Source: an uncultured delta proteobacterium
GTDB taxonomy: Bacteria; Myxococcota_A; Polyangia; Polyangiales; Polyangiaceae
Length of the DNA: 13,462 nt
Direction of reading: 5' to 3'
Assembly: GCA_903893335.1 (NCBI GenBank)
Contig: CAITLX010000348.1
Location: forward strand, 1-13,462
Position 1 is the stretch's first letter. Every line of letters starts with the position of its first letter. Below, one piece after another: positions 1 through 6,934 of the stretch. Made by a program: the position numbers and the translations under genes. Below the pieces are notes generated by a model. That model did not search any database. It was given only the letters and a program-made list of their open reading frames with translations, and had not been told where the DNA came from.

Positions 1-1082
1 ACGACGACGCGCGCGGGGCCGGCGACCGCATCGAGGAGCGCCTCTCGTCGGTGCGCGAGCGCGCGGCGGGCCTGGGGCTCGTGGACGAGGAGGCGCGGTG
101 CGTCGCCGCGCTCGCGTCCCGCTACGCGTTCGGCGGCGCGTGGGAGAAGGCCGAGCAGGCCTCCGAGCGGCTGCTCGAGCTCGAGTGCCGCAGCCAGGCG
201 TCGGGCGCCGGAGTGGACGCGTGGCAGACGCGCGCCGTCGTGCGTCAGACGCGCGGTGAGCTGGCGGCGGCGCTCGACGCGCGCCGCAACGCCGCGCTCG
301 CCGCCGCGCGCGCCAACCTCAAGGAGCGCGAGGCCACCCTCACCATCAACGTCGGCTTCGCGCTCACCACCATCGGGGCGAAGGCCGAGGCGCGCGCGGC
401 CATCGAGGCGGGGATCGGCATCGCGAACTCGATCGGCTCGGCCGGCGCGGTGCGCCACGGGTGCATGGTGCTGCTCGGCTTCGCGGCGACGTTCGGCTCC
501 GACGACGCGCTCGACGTGCAGCTCGCCGACGCGCGCGCCGAGGCCGACGCCGCCGCGGCCGGGCACTGGGTGACCCCGGATCGCGCGACGCTGGGCGTGC
601 TGTTCTACCGGGCCTCCGAGCTCATGGCGCGCTCGGGCGGCGCGGCCGACCCGCGCGCGCGCGCCCTGCTCGAGCGGGTCGCCGAGCACTACCGCGCGAC
701 GGGCAACCACGACGTGCTGCCGGCCGCGCTCGGGCTCTGGGCCGAGGCCGAGCGGCGCGCGGGCGACGCCGGGCGCGCGCGCACCATCGCGGCCGAGGCG
801 GCCGATCTGCTAGAGCGCGGCGCGCCCAGCCTGCTCAACGAGGCGCAGGTGTACCTCGCGCTCCACGACGCGTGCGTCGACACCGGCGATCTGCGCGGGG
901 CGCGCGACGCGCTCGTGCGCGCGCTTCCGCCGCTCGTGCGCCGCGTGCGCGGCCTGGTGGGCACCGCGCACGTGCGCACGTTCGTCACGCGCATGCCCTG
1001 CAACGTCGCGCTGCTCAGCGTGGCCGAGGCCTTCGACCTCCTGCCCGTCGAGCTCGCGGAGCTCCTCGCCAGCGCGACGTGA
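1..1082 (+). CDS. C-terminal part of a TPR-rich protein (5' end outside window)
   Basis: The reading frame is open from base 3 to the TGA at 1080-1082 (359 codons visible), so the gene begins upstream. A GTG at 51 could be read as a start, but the frame continues through it without a break. The visible protein is almost entirely Ala/Arg/Glu-rich amphipathic helices in helix-turn-helix pairs, for example the segment with AFGGAWEKAEQASERLLEL and another with YRATGNHDVLPAALGLWAE. This is the look of degenerate tetratricopeptide repeats. In Myxococcota such tails commonly end large Ser/Thr-kinase/AAA-ATPase or LuxR-type regulators, but no catalytic domain lies in the window, so that assignment is inference. 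Its stop overlaps the GTG start of the transporter gene by 4 bp, which suggests translational coupling. Confidence 0.72.
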   Translation, partial: DDARGAGDRIEERLSSVRERAAGLGLVDEEARCVAALASRYAFGGAWEKAEQASERLLELECRSQASGAGVDAWQTRAVVRQTRGELAAALDARRNAALAAARANLKEREATLTINVGFALTTIGAKAEARAAIEAGIGIANSIGSAGAVRHGCMVLLGFAATFGSDDALDVQLADARAEADAAAAGHWVTPDRATLGVLFYRASELMARSGGAADPRARALLERVAEHYRATGNHDVLPAALGLWAEAERRAGDAGRARTIAAEAADLLERGAPSLLNEAQVYLALHDACVDTGDLRGARDALVRALPPLVRRVRGLVGTAHVRTFVTRMPCNVALLSVAEAFDLLPVELAELLASAT

Positions 1083-2311
1083 CGCAGGGGGCCGCCTCGC
1101 TCTCGCGCCGCGAGGCCTGGGTGCTCTCGCTGGTCGCGACGCTCACCATGGCGGTGAGCTACGTCGACCGCCAGACGCTCGCGGCCGTCGCGCCCGACGT
1201 CACGCGAGACCTCGGCATCGACGACGAGCGCTACGGCTGGCTCGCGTCGGCCTTCTCCATCGCCTACCTGGTCGGCCCGCCGCTCGCGGGGCGCTGGCTC
1301 GACCGCGTCGGCGCGCGGCGTGGCCTGGTCGTCTCCGTGCTCATCTGGTCGGTCGTGGCCGCGCTGCACGCCGTGGCCCCCGGCTTCGCCATGTTGTTCG
1401 CGCTGCGGCTCGCGCTCGGGCTCGCCGAGTCCCCGTCGTTCCCCGGCGCGGCGCAGGCCGTCGAGCGCGCGCTCCCGCCCGGCGAGCGTGCCTTCGGCCT
1501 CGGCGTGCTCTTCACCGGCAGCTCCATCGGGGCGGCGATCGCGCCGCCCCTCGCGGTGGGGATCGCCGCGCGCTACGGCTGGCGCGCGGCGTTCGTGGGG
1601 ACGGCCGTGGTGGGCCTCGCCTGGGTGCCGCTCTGGCTGCGCGTCACGCGCTCGGCGGCGGCGCGTCGCGCGCTGGCGAAGCCGAGCGAGGCTGCCTCCG
1701 TGGAGGTCGCCGCCTCCGCCCGGTCGCTCCTCGCGCACCCCGCGGTGTTGCGGGCGATTTGCGCGGTGCTGGCGACGGCGCCGATCATCGCGTTCTTCCT
1801 GCTCTGGTCGTCCAAGCTGCTGGTCGCCGTCCACGGCCTGCGCCCCTCCGAGGTGGGCAGGTACCTCTGGCTTCCCCCCGTGCTCTTCGACGTGGGCAGC
1901 GTGGCGTTCGGATGGCTCGCGTCGCGCGGCCGCTCGCGCCGGGTGCTGTTCGCGGCCGCCTCCGCGCTGGCCGTGACCGCGGGCTTCGTCGGGTGCTCGA
2001 GCGGCCCGTGGGCGACCGTCGCCGTCGCGGGCGTGGCGATGGCAGGGGGAGGTGGGGCCTTCGCGCTGCTGACCAGCGAGCTGCTCTCGTCGGTGCCACG
2101 CGACCGAGTGTCGTCCGCCGGAGGCATCACCGCCGCGGCGCAGTCGCTCGCGTACATCGTCGCGAACCTCGCGCTGGGGCGCTGGCTGGCGCGGACGCAC
2201 CGCTGGGACGTCGCCTGCGTGGCGCTCGCCCTGTGGGTCGTGCCTGGGTGCCTCGCGTGGCTCGTCTGGCCGCGGGGGCGCGCGGAGCGCCCGGCGGACG
2301 CGGCCGGCTGA
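1079..2311 (+). CDS. MFS transporter, 12 predicted helices, ACS-like
   Basis: This 410-residue protein is a major facilitator superfamily secondary transporter of the inner membrane. Helix 1 carries TMAVSYVDRQTLAAVAPDV (residues 22-40), the N-terminal signature of the anion:cation symporter and spinster-like branches. The loop between helices 2 and 3 holds GRWLDRVGARRGL (71-83), the MFS motif A. A basic central loop (about 188-215) separates two six-helix halves. The length is normal for the family. The start is the GTG at 1079, whose GTGA overlaps the upstream stop. The frame stays open back to 461, but that stretch is only an arginine-rich shadow of the upstream gene. No Shine-Dalgarno precedes the GTG, in keeping with coupled translation. 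The substrate cannot be told from sequence; organic anions are the usual cargo of this branch. A 17-bp near-direct repeat begins at its stop codon. Confidence 0.88.
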   Translation: MTQGAASLSRREAWVLSLVATLTMAVSYVDRQTLAAVAPDVTRDLGIDDERYGWLASAFSIAYLVGPPLAGRWLDRVGARRGLVVSVLIWSVVAALHAVAPGFAMLFALRLALGLAESPSFPGAAQAVERALPPGERAFGLGVLFTGSSIGAAIAPPLAVGIAARYGWRAAFVGTAVVGLAWVPLWLRVTRSAAARRALAKPSEAASVEVAASARSLLAHPAVLRAICAVLATAPIIAFFLLWSSKLLVAVHGLRPSEVGRYLWLPPVLFDVGSVAFGWLASRGRSRRVLFAAASALAVTAGFVGCSSGPWATVAVAGVAMAGGGGAFALLTSELLSSVPRDRVSSAGGITAAAQSLAYIVANLALGRWLARTHRWDVACVALALWVVPGCLAWLVWPRGRAERPADAAG

Positions 2312-2356
2312 ACGCGTCGAACCCGCGGGAAGCGCCCGCCTGAGCGCGTCGAACCC
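2308..2356 (+). repeat. 17-bp direct repeat pair at the MFS gene end
   Basis: Two copies of CTGAACGCGTCGAACCC-like sequence lie at 2308-2324 and 2340-2356 with one mismatch (A/G at the fifth base) and a 32-bp period. The first copy contains the stop codon of the transporter gene. Between them GCGGG (2325-2329) and CCCGC (2335-2339) can form a 5-bp stem with a 5-base loop. This may be a remnant duplication or part of a weak termination signal; its function is unknown. Confidence 0.5.
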
Positions 2357-2378
2357 CCCTGGCCGCGCAAGGTGCAGC

Positions 2379-2407
2379 TTGACGTGCGGTCCTCCGGTTT
2401 CTACCGT
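2379..2407 (+). promoter_or_regulatory. Predicted sigma-70-type promoter of the Cys-rich lipoprotein gene
   Basis: TTGACG at 2379-2384 is followed after exactly 17 bp by TACCGT at 2402-2407. The -35 matches the consensus in five of six bases. The -10 keeps the leading TA and the final T. Transcription would be expected to start near 2414, directly at the ATG at 2415, so the mRNA may be leaderless. No Shine-Dalgarno is visible before the ATG, which fits. This is pattern recognition only. Confidence 0.42.
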
Positions 2408-2414
2408 CCTCGTC

Positions 2415-3902
2415 ATGCACCGCAAGTGGGGGATGGCTCTGGTGTTCGTAGCGTTGGCGGGGTGCTCGGCCTCGGACGACGTGCCGCTGCAGGTCGGGGC
2501 CGACGCGGGGATCGTCGGCGACGGCGGCGTCTGCACCAACGCCGTGCGCGACGGCGCCGAGAGCGACGTCGATTGTGGGGGATCCTGCGCGCCCTGCGCC
2601 GACGGGCTCACGTGTGGGGCGGCAGCCGACTGCACGTCGCTCTCGTGCGCGGGGGGCGTATGCCGCGCCGCGACCTGCCAGGACGGCACCCGCAACGCGG
2701 TCGAGAGCGACGTCGACTGCGGCGGCGGCGCGTGCGGCCCCTGCGCGCTCGGCAAGCGGTGCGGCGTCGCCACCGACTGCGCGACCGGCGTTTGCCGCTC
2801 GGGGGTGTGCGTGGAGCCGACCTGCGGCGACCATGTGAAGAACGGCACCGAGTCGGACGTCGATTGCGGCGGCTCGATGTGTCAGCCCTGCGGCGACGGG
2901 CACTCGTGCGCTCAGCCCGGCGACTGCGCGACGGGCGTTTGCCACGCGGGGCAGTGCGTGGCCGGGTCGTGCTCCGACGGGGCGCACAACCAGGGCGAGA
3001 GCGACGTCGACTGCGGTGGCCCATGCGGCCGCTGCGGCGAGGGCAAGGCCTGCGGCAGCGCGGTCGACTGCGCGAGCAACACCTGCCACGGGAGCCTGTG
3101 CGTGGTCGCGTCGTGCGCCGACGCCGTGCGCGACGGCTTCGAGACGGACGTGGACTGCGGCGGCCCGTGTGGCCCGTGTGGCGCCGGGCTCGCGTGCGCG
3201 GTCGCGGCCGACTGCGCGAGCCTGCGGTGCGTGTCGGACGACGCCGGGTGGGCGTGCGCCGAGGCGGTGTGCGACGACGGCGTGCGCAACGGCAGCGAGA
3301 CCGACGTCGACTGCGGCGGTTCGTGCGCTCCGTGCGGGTCGGGCGCCGCTTGCGGCAGCGGCGACGATTGCGCGAGCCACGTCTGCCACGGAGGCTCCTG
3401 CCAGTCGGCGACCTGCTTCGACGGAGCGAAGAATGGCGGCGAGACGGGCGTCGACTGCGGCGGCAACCTCTGCGCGGCCTGCACGACCGGCCAGCCCTGC
3501 GCCGCCTCGACCGACTGCGTCTCGCTCGTGTGCAACGTCACCTGCGCTGCGCCGAGCTGCCAGGATGGTCGACTCAACGGCTCGGAGAGCGACGTCGACT
3601 GCGGCGGCGCGACGTGCGCGCCCTGCGCCGCTGGCCGCGCGTGCCACGACGGCCCCGACTGCTCGGAGGGCGTGTGCCGCTCCAGCTACTGCCAGTACGC
3701 GACCTGCATCGACGGCGTGACCAACGGCAGCGAGACCGACGCCGATTGCGGGGGCTCGTGCCCCAACGGGTGCTCGCCGAGCAAGCGCTGCAGCGTGGAC
3801 CACGACTGCACGACGGGGCGCTGCTCGGCCGGCATCTGCCAGTCGTGCTCGACGGACATCGACTGCACGTCGGGCTCGTGCATCGGCGGCAACTGCATCT
3901 GA
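2415..3902 (+). CDS. Lipoprotein with nine and a half eight-cysteine tandem repeats
   Basis: The protein has 495 residues and about 77 cysteines by my count. The N-terminus MHRKWGMALVFVALAGC is a lipoprotein signal peptide with lipobox LAGC, placing lipidated Cys17 at the start of the mature protein. After a short linker, nine repeats of about 48 residues begin at residues 40, 88, 137, 186, 234, 286, 334, 382 and 431, and a half repeat runs from 478 to the end. The usual unit is C-x13-C-x3-C-x2-C-x5-C-x5-C-x4-C-x4-C, with the core DG..NG.E[ST]DVDCGG.C.PC. Every full unit keeps all eight Cys. Repeat 5 has a longer last loop (VSDDAGWA). The ETDVDCGG motif recurs in secreted proteins of many myxobacteria and other marine or soil bacteria, but I know of no assigned function. 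It is probably a disulfide-stabilised surface rod. The ATG at 2415 is chosen over the upstream in-frame position 2379 because it opens the signal peptide. Confidence 0.88.
   Translation: MHRKWGMALVFVALAGCSASDDVPLQVGADAGIVGDGGVCTNAVRDGAESDVDCGGSCAPCADGLTCGAAADCTSLSCAGGVCRAATCQDGTRNAVESDVDCGGGACGPCALGKRCGVATDCATGVCRSGVCVEPTCGDHVKNGTESDVDCGGSMCQPCGDGHSCAQPGDCATGVCHAGQCVAGSCSDGAHNQGESDVDCGGPCGRCGEGKACGSAVDCASNTCHGSLCVVASCADAVRDGFETDVDCGGPCGPCGAGLACAVAADCASLRCVSDDAGWACAEAVCDDGVRNGSETDVDCGGSCAPCGSGAACGSGDDCASHVCHGGSCQSATCFDGAKNGGETGVDCGGNLCAACTTGQPCAASTDCVSLVCNVTCAAPSCQDGRLNGSESDVDCGGATCAPCAAGRACHDGPDCSEGVCRSSYCQYATCIDGVTNGSETDADCGGSCPNGCSPSKRCSVDHDCTTGRCSAGICQSCSTDIDCTSGSCIGGNCI
2532..3902 (+). 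repeat. Intragenic tandem array, about 147-bp units
   Basis: Unit starts, taken at the first TGC of each repeat, lie at 2532, 2676, 2823, 2970, 3114, 3270, 3414, 3558 and 3705, with a half unit from 3846. The spacings are 144, 147, 147, 144, 156, 144, 144, 147 and 141 bp, all multiples of three. The DNA copies have diverged clearly, while the GACGT(C/G)GA(C/T)TG(C/T)GG core stays recognisable. This points to an old, selected protein repeat and not to recent slippage. Confidence 0.85.
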
Positions 3903-3981
3903 GCGGGCAGGCGCTCGCGTGGCGAAGGCTCCCGGGCGGCCCGGTGCGCCGTCGACCGCTGCATCGGAGCGCAGCGCGGCC

Positions 3982-4011
3982 AGGCTCCGGCGCGGTGACC
4001 CGCCGGAGCCT
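3982..4011. terminator. Perfect 11-bp stem-loop between convergent genes
   Basis: AGGCTCCGGCG at 3982-3992 pairs perfectly with CGCCGGAGCCT at 4001-4011, leaving the 8-base loop CGGTGACC. It sits in the 132-bp gap between the ends of the plus-strand lipoprotein gene (3902) and the minus-strand rhodanese gene (4035), the expected place for a shared bidirectional terminator. No T-tract follows on either strand. It would therefore be a non-canonical terminator, or a stem that protects the mRNA 3' end. Confidence 0.5.
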
Positions 4012-4034
4012 CTCGACCGCGTCGCGCGGGCGAC

Positions 4035-4553
4035 TCAGCCCTTCGGCTTGTCGGTGGGCTTGCCCGCTTCGCTCCAGCCCTTGATGCCGTCGGGGAAGAC
4101 GGCGACGTTCGTGTAGCCGGCGGCGGCGGCCTTCTCGGCGGCGTGGTGCGAGGCGCCGCACTTGGCGCTCGCGCAGTAGAAGACGAGCGCGGTGTCCTTC
4201 TGCGCCGGAAGCTCCTTGGCCGCGTCGTAGTCCGAGCCCGAGAGGAGCACCGCGCCGGGGATGACGCCGAACTTCGCGCGCGTCTCGGCGTCGTTCGCGT
4301 CGACGACGGTGACCTTCTTCTCGGCCTGCAGCCCTACGAGCTCGGCGACCGTGACCGTCTTCAGGTGGCTCGCGGCGCCCGCGTGCTCGTGCGCGCACTC
4401 GGGGCAGGGGCAGTCCTTCTTGTGCTCGGCGCCCTGAGCGTGGTGGCACGGCTGCTTGGCCTGGGCTGCGCCGTGGTCGCAGTGGTGGGCGCACCCGAAG
4501 GCGGCGACGGAGAGGGAGAGCGAGGCGGCGGCGAGCAGGAGGGGCGTCTTCAT
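4035..4553 (-). CDS. Rhodanese-domain lipoprotein with Cys/His-rich linker
   Basis: This 172-residue protein starts at the ATG (CAT on plus, 4551-4553), which opens a signal peptide MKTPLLLAAASLSLSVAAFG followed by Cys21. FGC is an acceptable though imperfect lipobox. Residues 21-57 form a linker with six Cys (21, 25, 36, 48, 50, 53) and eight His, a likely metal- or thiol-binding tail. Residues 64-165 form a single rhodanese domain: VTVAELVGLQ, VTVVDANDAETRAKFGVIPGA, then the active-site strand VFYC127 with loop C-A-S-A-K-C, then GYTNVAVFPDGIKGW. C127 is the predicted persulfide-carrying residue, and C132 lies where a standard loop would end. The role is probably sulfur transfer or redox at the cell envelope, but the substrate is unknown. 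It lies 53 bp downstream of the transglycosylase gene and could share its transcript. Confidence 0.85.
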   Translation of the reverse strand: MKTPLLLAAASLSLSVAAFGCAHHCDHGAAQAKQPCHHAQGAEHKKDCPCPECAHEHAGAASHLKTVTVAELVGLQAEKKVTVVDANDAETRAKFGVIPGAVLLSGSDYDAAKELPAQKDTALVFYCASAKCGASHHAAEKAAAAGYTNVAVFPDGIKGWSEAGKPTDKPKG

Positions 4554-4606
4554 GGGGCGCCAGCGTAGCGCCGCGGCGCCGGGAGGCCAACCGTGCGGAG
4601 CGGGGC

Positions 4607-5290
4607 TCAGCGCAGCGGCTCGCCCGAGCTCGCGGCGACCGGGTCCTTCAGCGCGCGGTAGCGGCGGTACCAGCCGAGCACCTTGACGACGTAGTCCTGC
4701 GTCTCGTCGTACGGGGGGATGCCACCCCAGCGCGCCACGGCGCCCTCGCCCGCGTTGTAGCCGGCGATGGTCAGCTGGAGGTCGCCGTTGAACGTGTTGG
4801 CGAGGATGCGCAGGTAGCGCACGCCCCCGAAGATGTTGTCGCGCGGGTCGAACGCGTCGCGCACCTGCATGCGCTGGCCCGTCTCGGGCATCAGCTGCAT
4901 GAGGCCCTGCGCGCCGACGACCGACACGGCGCGCGGGTCGTAGTCGGACTCGACCTTGATGACGGCGCGCACCAGCTCCTCGGGGATCTGGTAGAGCGCG
5001 CCGGCCTGGCGGATCCACTCGTCGTAGCGGGAGAAGCGCTCGGGCGAGCCGTCGCTCGGCGAGAAGGGGGTGACGCCGGCGGCGGGCTTGCGCGCTCCGT
5101 CGCGCGAGCGGAGGTAGAGCCGGTAGCGGCCGTCGCCCGCGGGCCGGTTGGTGAAGTGCATCACCCCCTCGGCGTCGACGTAATGGTAGATGTCCGCGGC
5201 GGCGAGGCCCGACAGCAGCAGCGAGCTGCCGAGGACGCAGGCGGCGGTGAACGAGCGTCGCATCCGGCGGGTAGAGGCTAGCACGGGCAC
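4607..5290 (-). CDS. Secreted lytic transglycosylase, DUF4124-SLT
   Basis: This protein cuts the MurNAc-GlcNAc bond of peptidoglycan in the periplasm. A signal peptide (RRMRRSFTAACVLGSSLLL...LAAA) precedes a short DUF4124-like strand region, IYHYVDAEGVMHFTNRP. The SLT/goose-lysozyme-type domain follows. VESDYDPRAVSVVGAQGLMQ contains the catalytic Glu (E114 from the GTG start) and the GLMQLMP motif. NIFGGVRYLRIL and AGYNAGEGAVARWGGIPPY complete the family 1 set, then YVVKVLGWYRRY. The start is uncertain. A perfect AGGAGG (plus 5296-5301) lies 5 bases before the GTG at 5290, giving 227 residues. The ATG at 5263 gives 218 residues and also leaves a good signal peptide. It is probably the first gene of a unit with the rhodanese lipoprotein. 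Confidence 0.9.
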   Translation of the reverse strand: MPVLASTRRMRRSFTAACVLGSSLLLSGLAAADIYHYVDAEGVMHFTNRPAGDGRYRLYLRSRDGARKPAAGVTPFSPSDGSPERFSRYDEWIRQAGALYQIPEELVRAVIKVESDYDPRAVSVVGAQGLMQLMPETGQRMQVRDAFDPRDNIFGGVRYLRILANTFNGDLQLTIAGYNAGEGAVARWGGIPPYDETQDYVVKVLGWYRRYRALKDPVAASSGEPLR

Positions 5291-5295
5291 GGCGA

Positions 5296-5301
5296 CCTCC
5301 T
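5296..5301 (-). promoter_or_regulatory. Strong Shine-Dalgarno for the transglycosylase gene
   Basis: On the minus strand AGGAGG lies 5 bases before the GTG at 5290 and 32 bases before the ATG at 5263, so it favours the GTG start. It is the only full-consensus ribosome-binding site I noticed in the window. Confidence 0.55.
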
Positions 5302-5302
5302 G

Positions 5303-5332
5303 ATCGTAGGGGAGGCGGAGGCCGGCGGACAA
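5303..5332 (-). promoter_or_regulatory. Possible promoter of the transglycosylase gene
   Basis: On the minus strand TTGTCC (plus 5327-5332) is separated by 18 bp from TACGAT (plus 5303-5308). The expected transcription start near 5296 would fall inside or at the edge of the AGGAGG. Either the promoter or that Shine-Dalgarno may therefore be wrong, or translation may begin further in. The divergent gene has its own TACGAT at 5385-5390, so the 115-bp gap could hold back-to-back promoters. Confidence 0.3.
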
Positions 5333-5405
5333 ACGAACGGAGCGAGCGCGCACCGAGGTGTGGGCCTTCCGTGTCGCGGGGGGGTACGATGCGCGTCGAG
5401 GATCG

Positions 5406-5888
5406 ATGGAACTCTGGGAGCGCGTCGTCGCGGCCGTGGTCGCCGTCTTGTTCGTGGCGTACCTGTCGTGGCGCTACCGCCCGGCGGTGCTCGCCGCTCG
5501 GCCCGGCGTCCTGGCCGCCGTGCTGCACGCGCGCGACCGGGCGCGAGGCGCGAAGGACACCGCCGGCCGGGCCACGGCGCTCCTCGAGGCGGCCGAGCTC
5601 TCGGCCCGTGCCGGGCACGTGACGTCGGCCATCGGCTACTGCCTGCGCGCCGCGCGCGTGGCGCCCACGTCGGTCGAGCCCGTGCTCGCGCTGCGCCGCC
5701 TGCTCGAGCGCCGCGCGCCCGAGGACCTCGAGCGGCTGCTCTGGCGCAGGCTCGGCAGCTCTCCGCTCGGCGGCGACACCGACCCGGTCGCGCGCGTCGC
5801 GCTCGAGGGGCTCGTCGCGCTCTACGCCGGCCGCCTCAAGGATCGCGATCGCGCCGCGGCGCTCGGCCAACTGCTCACGCGGGTCTGA
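5406..5888 (+). CDS. Small membrane-anchored helical (TPR-like) protein
   Basis: This 160-residue protein starts at the ATG at 5406, preceded by GAGG (5398-5401) with a 4-base gap. Residues about 5-22 (ERVVAAVVAVLFVAYLSW) form one membrane helix, followed at once by RYR, so the C-terminal domain probably faces the cytoplasm. Residues 46-105 look like one or two TPR-type helix pairs: AGRATALLEAAELSARAGHV, then TSAIGYCLRAARVAPTSVEP. The rest is helical and Arg-rich. I do not recognise a named family. It might be a scaffold for a membrane complex. It is divergent from the transglycosylase gene and convergent with the CPBP gene. The frame is open back to 5358, but the 5406 start gives the natural membrane N-terminus. 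A TACGAT at 5385-5390 is a possible -10 box with no clear -35. Confidence 0.7.
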   Translation: MELWERVVAAVVAVLFVAYLSWRYRPAVLAARPGVLAAVLHARDRARGAKDTAGRATALLEAAELSARAGHVTSAIGYCLRAARVAPTSVEPVLALRRLLERRAPEDLERLLWRRLGSSPLGGDTDPVARVALEGLVALYAGRLKDRDRAAALGQLLTRV

Positions 5889-5916
5889 CCCCGCATCCGG
5901 CGCTCACGCGGGTCTG
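5873..5916 (+). repeat. 15-bp exact direct repeat at a gene end
   Basis: GCTCACGCGGGTCTG occurs at 5873-5887 and again at 5902-5916, a 29-bp period. The first copy covers the last codons and part of the stop codon of the helical membrane protein gene; the second lies in the 50-bp convergent gap before the CPBP gene end. The arrangement recalls the near-repeat at the MFS gene end, though the sequences differ. Confidence 0.6.
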
Positions 5917-5938
5917 CGCGGGCTGCAGGCGCCGTGCG

Positions 5939-6930
<992 letters not shown>

Positions 6931-6934
<4 letters not shown>

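Noticed and set aside
461..1078. N-terminal extension of the MFS frame
   Set aside because: Arg-rich shadow of the TPR gene; the transporter's natural N-terminus begins at the GTG overlapping the upstream stop.
689..2848. 719-codon minus-strand open frame
   Set aside because: It lies opposite the TPR tail, the MFS gene and the lipoprotein gene, has low-complexity Arg/Ala/Gly composition and matches no family; it is a by-product of the high GC content.
2127..3803. 558-codon minus-strand open frame with regular Ala-Val-rich periodicity
   Set aside because: The periodicity is the mirror image of the Cys-repeat DNA on the plus strand; the plus frame has a lipoprotein signal and conserved Cys.
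2532..3902. CRISPR-like regular repeat
   Set aside because: The repeats are in-frame protein modules with diverged DNA copies and no spacers between identical short repeats.
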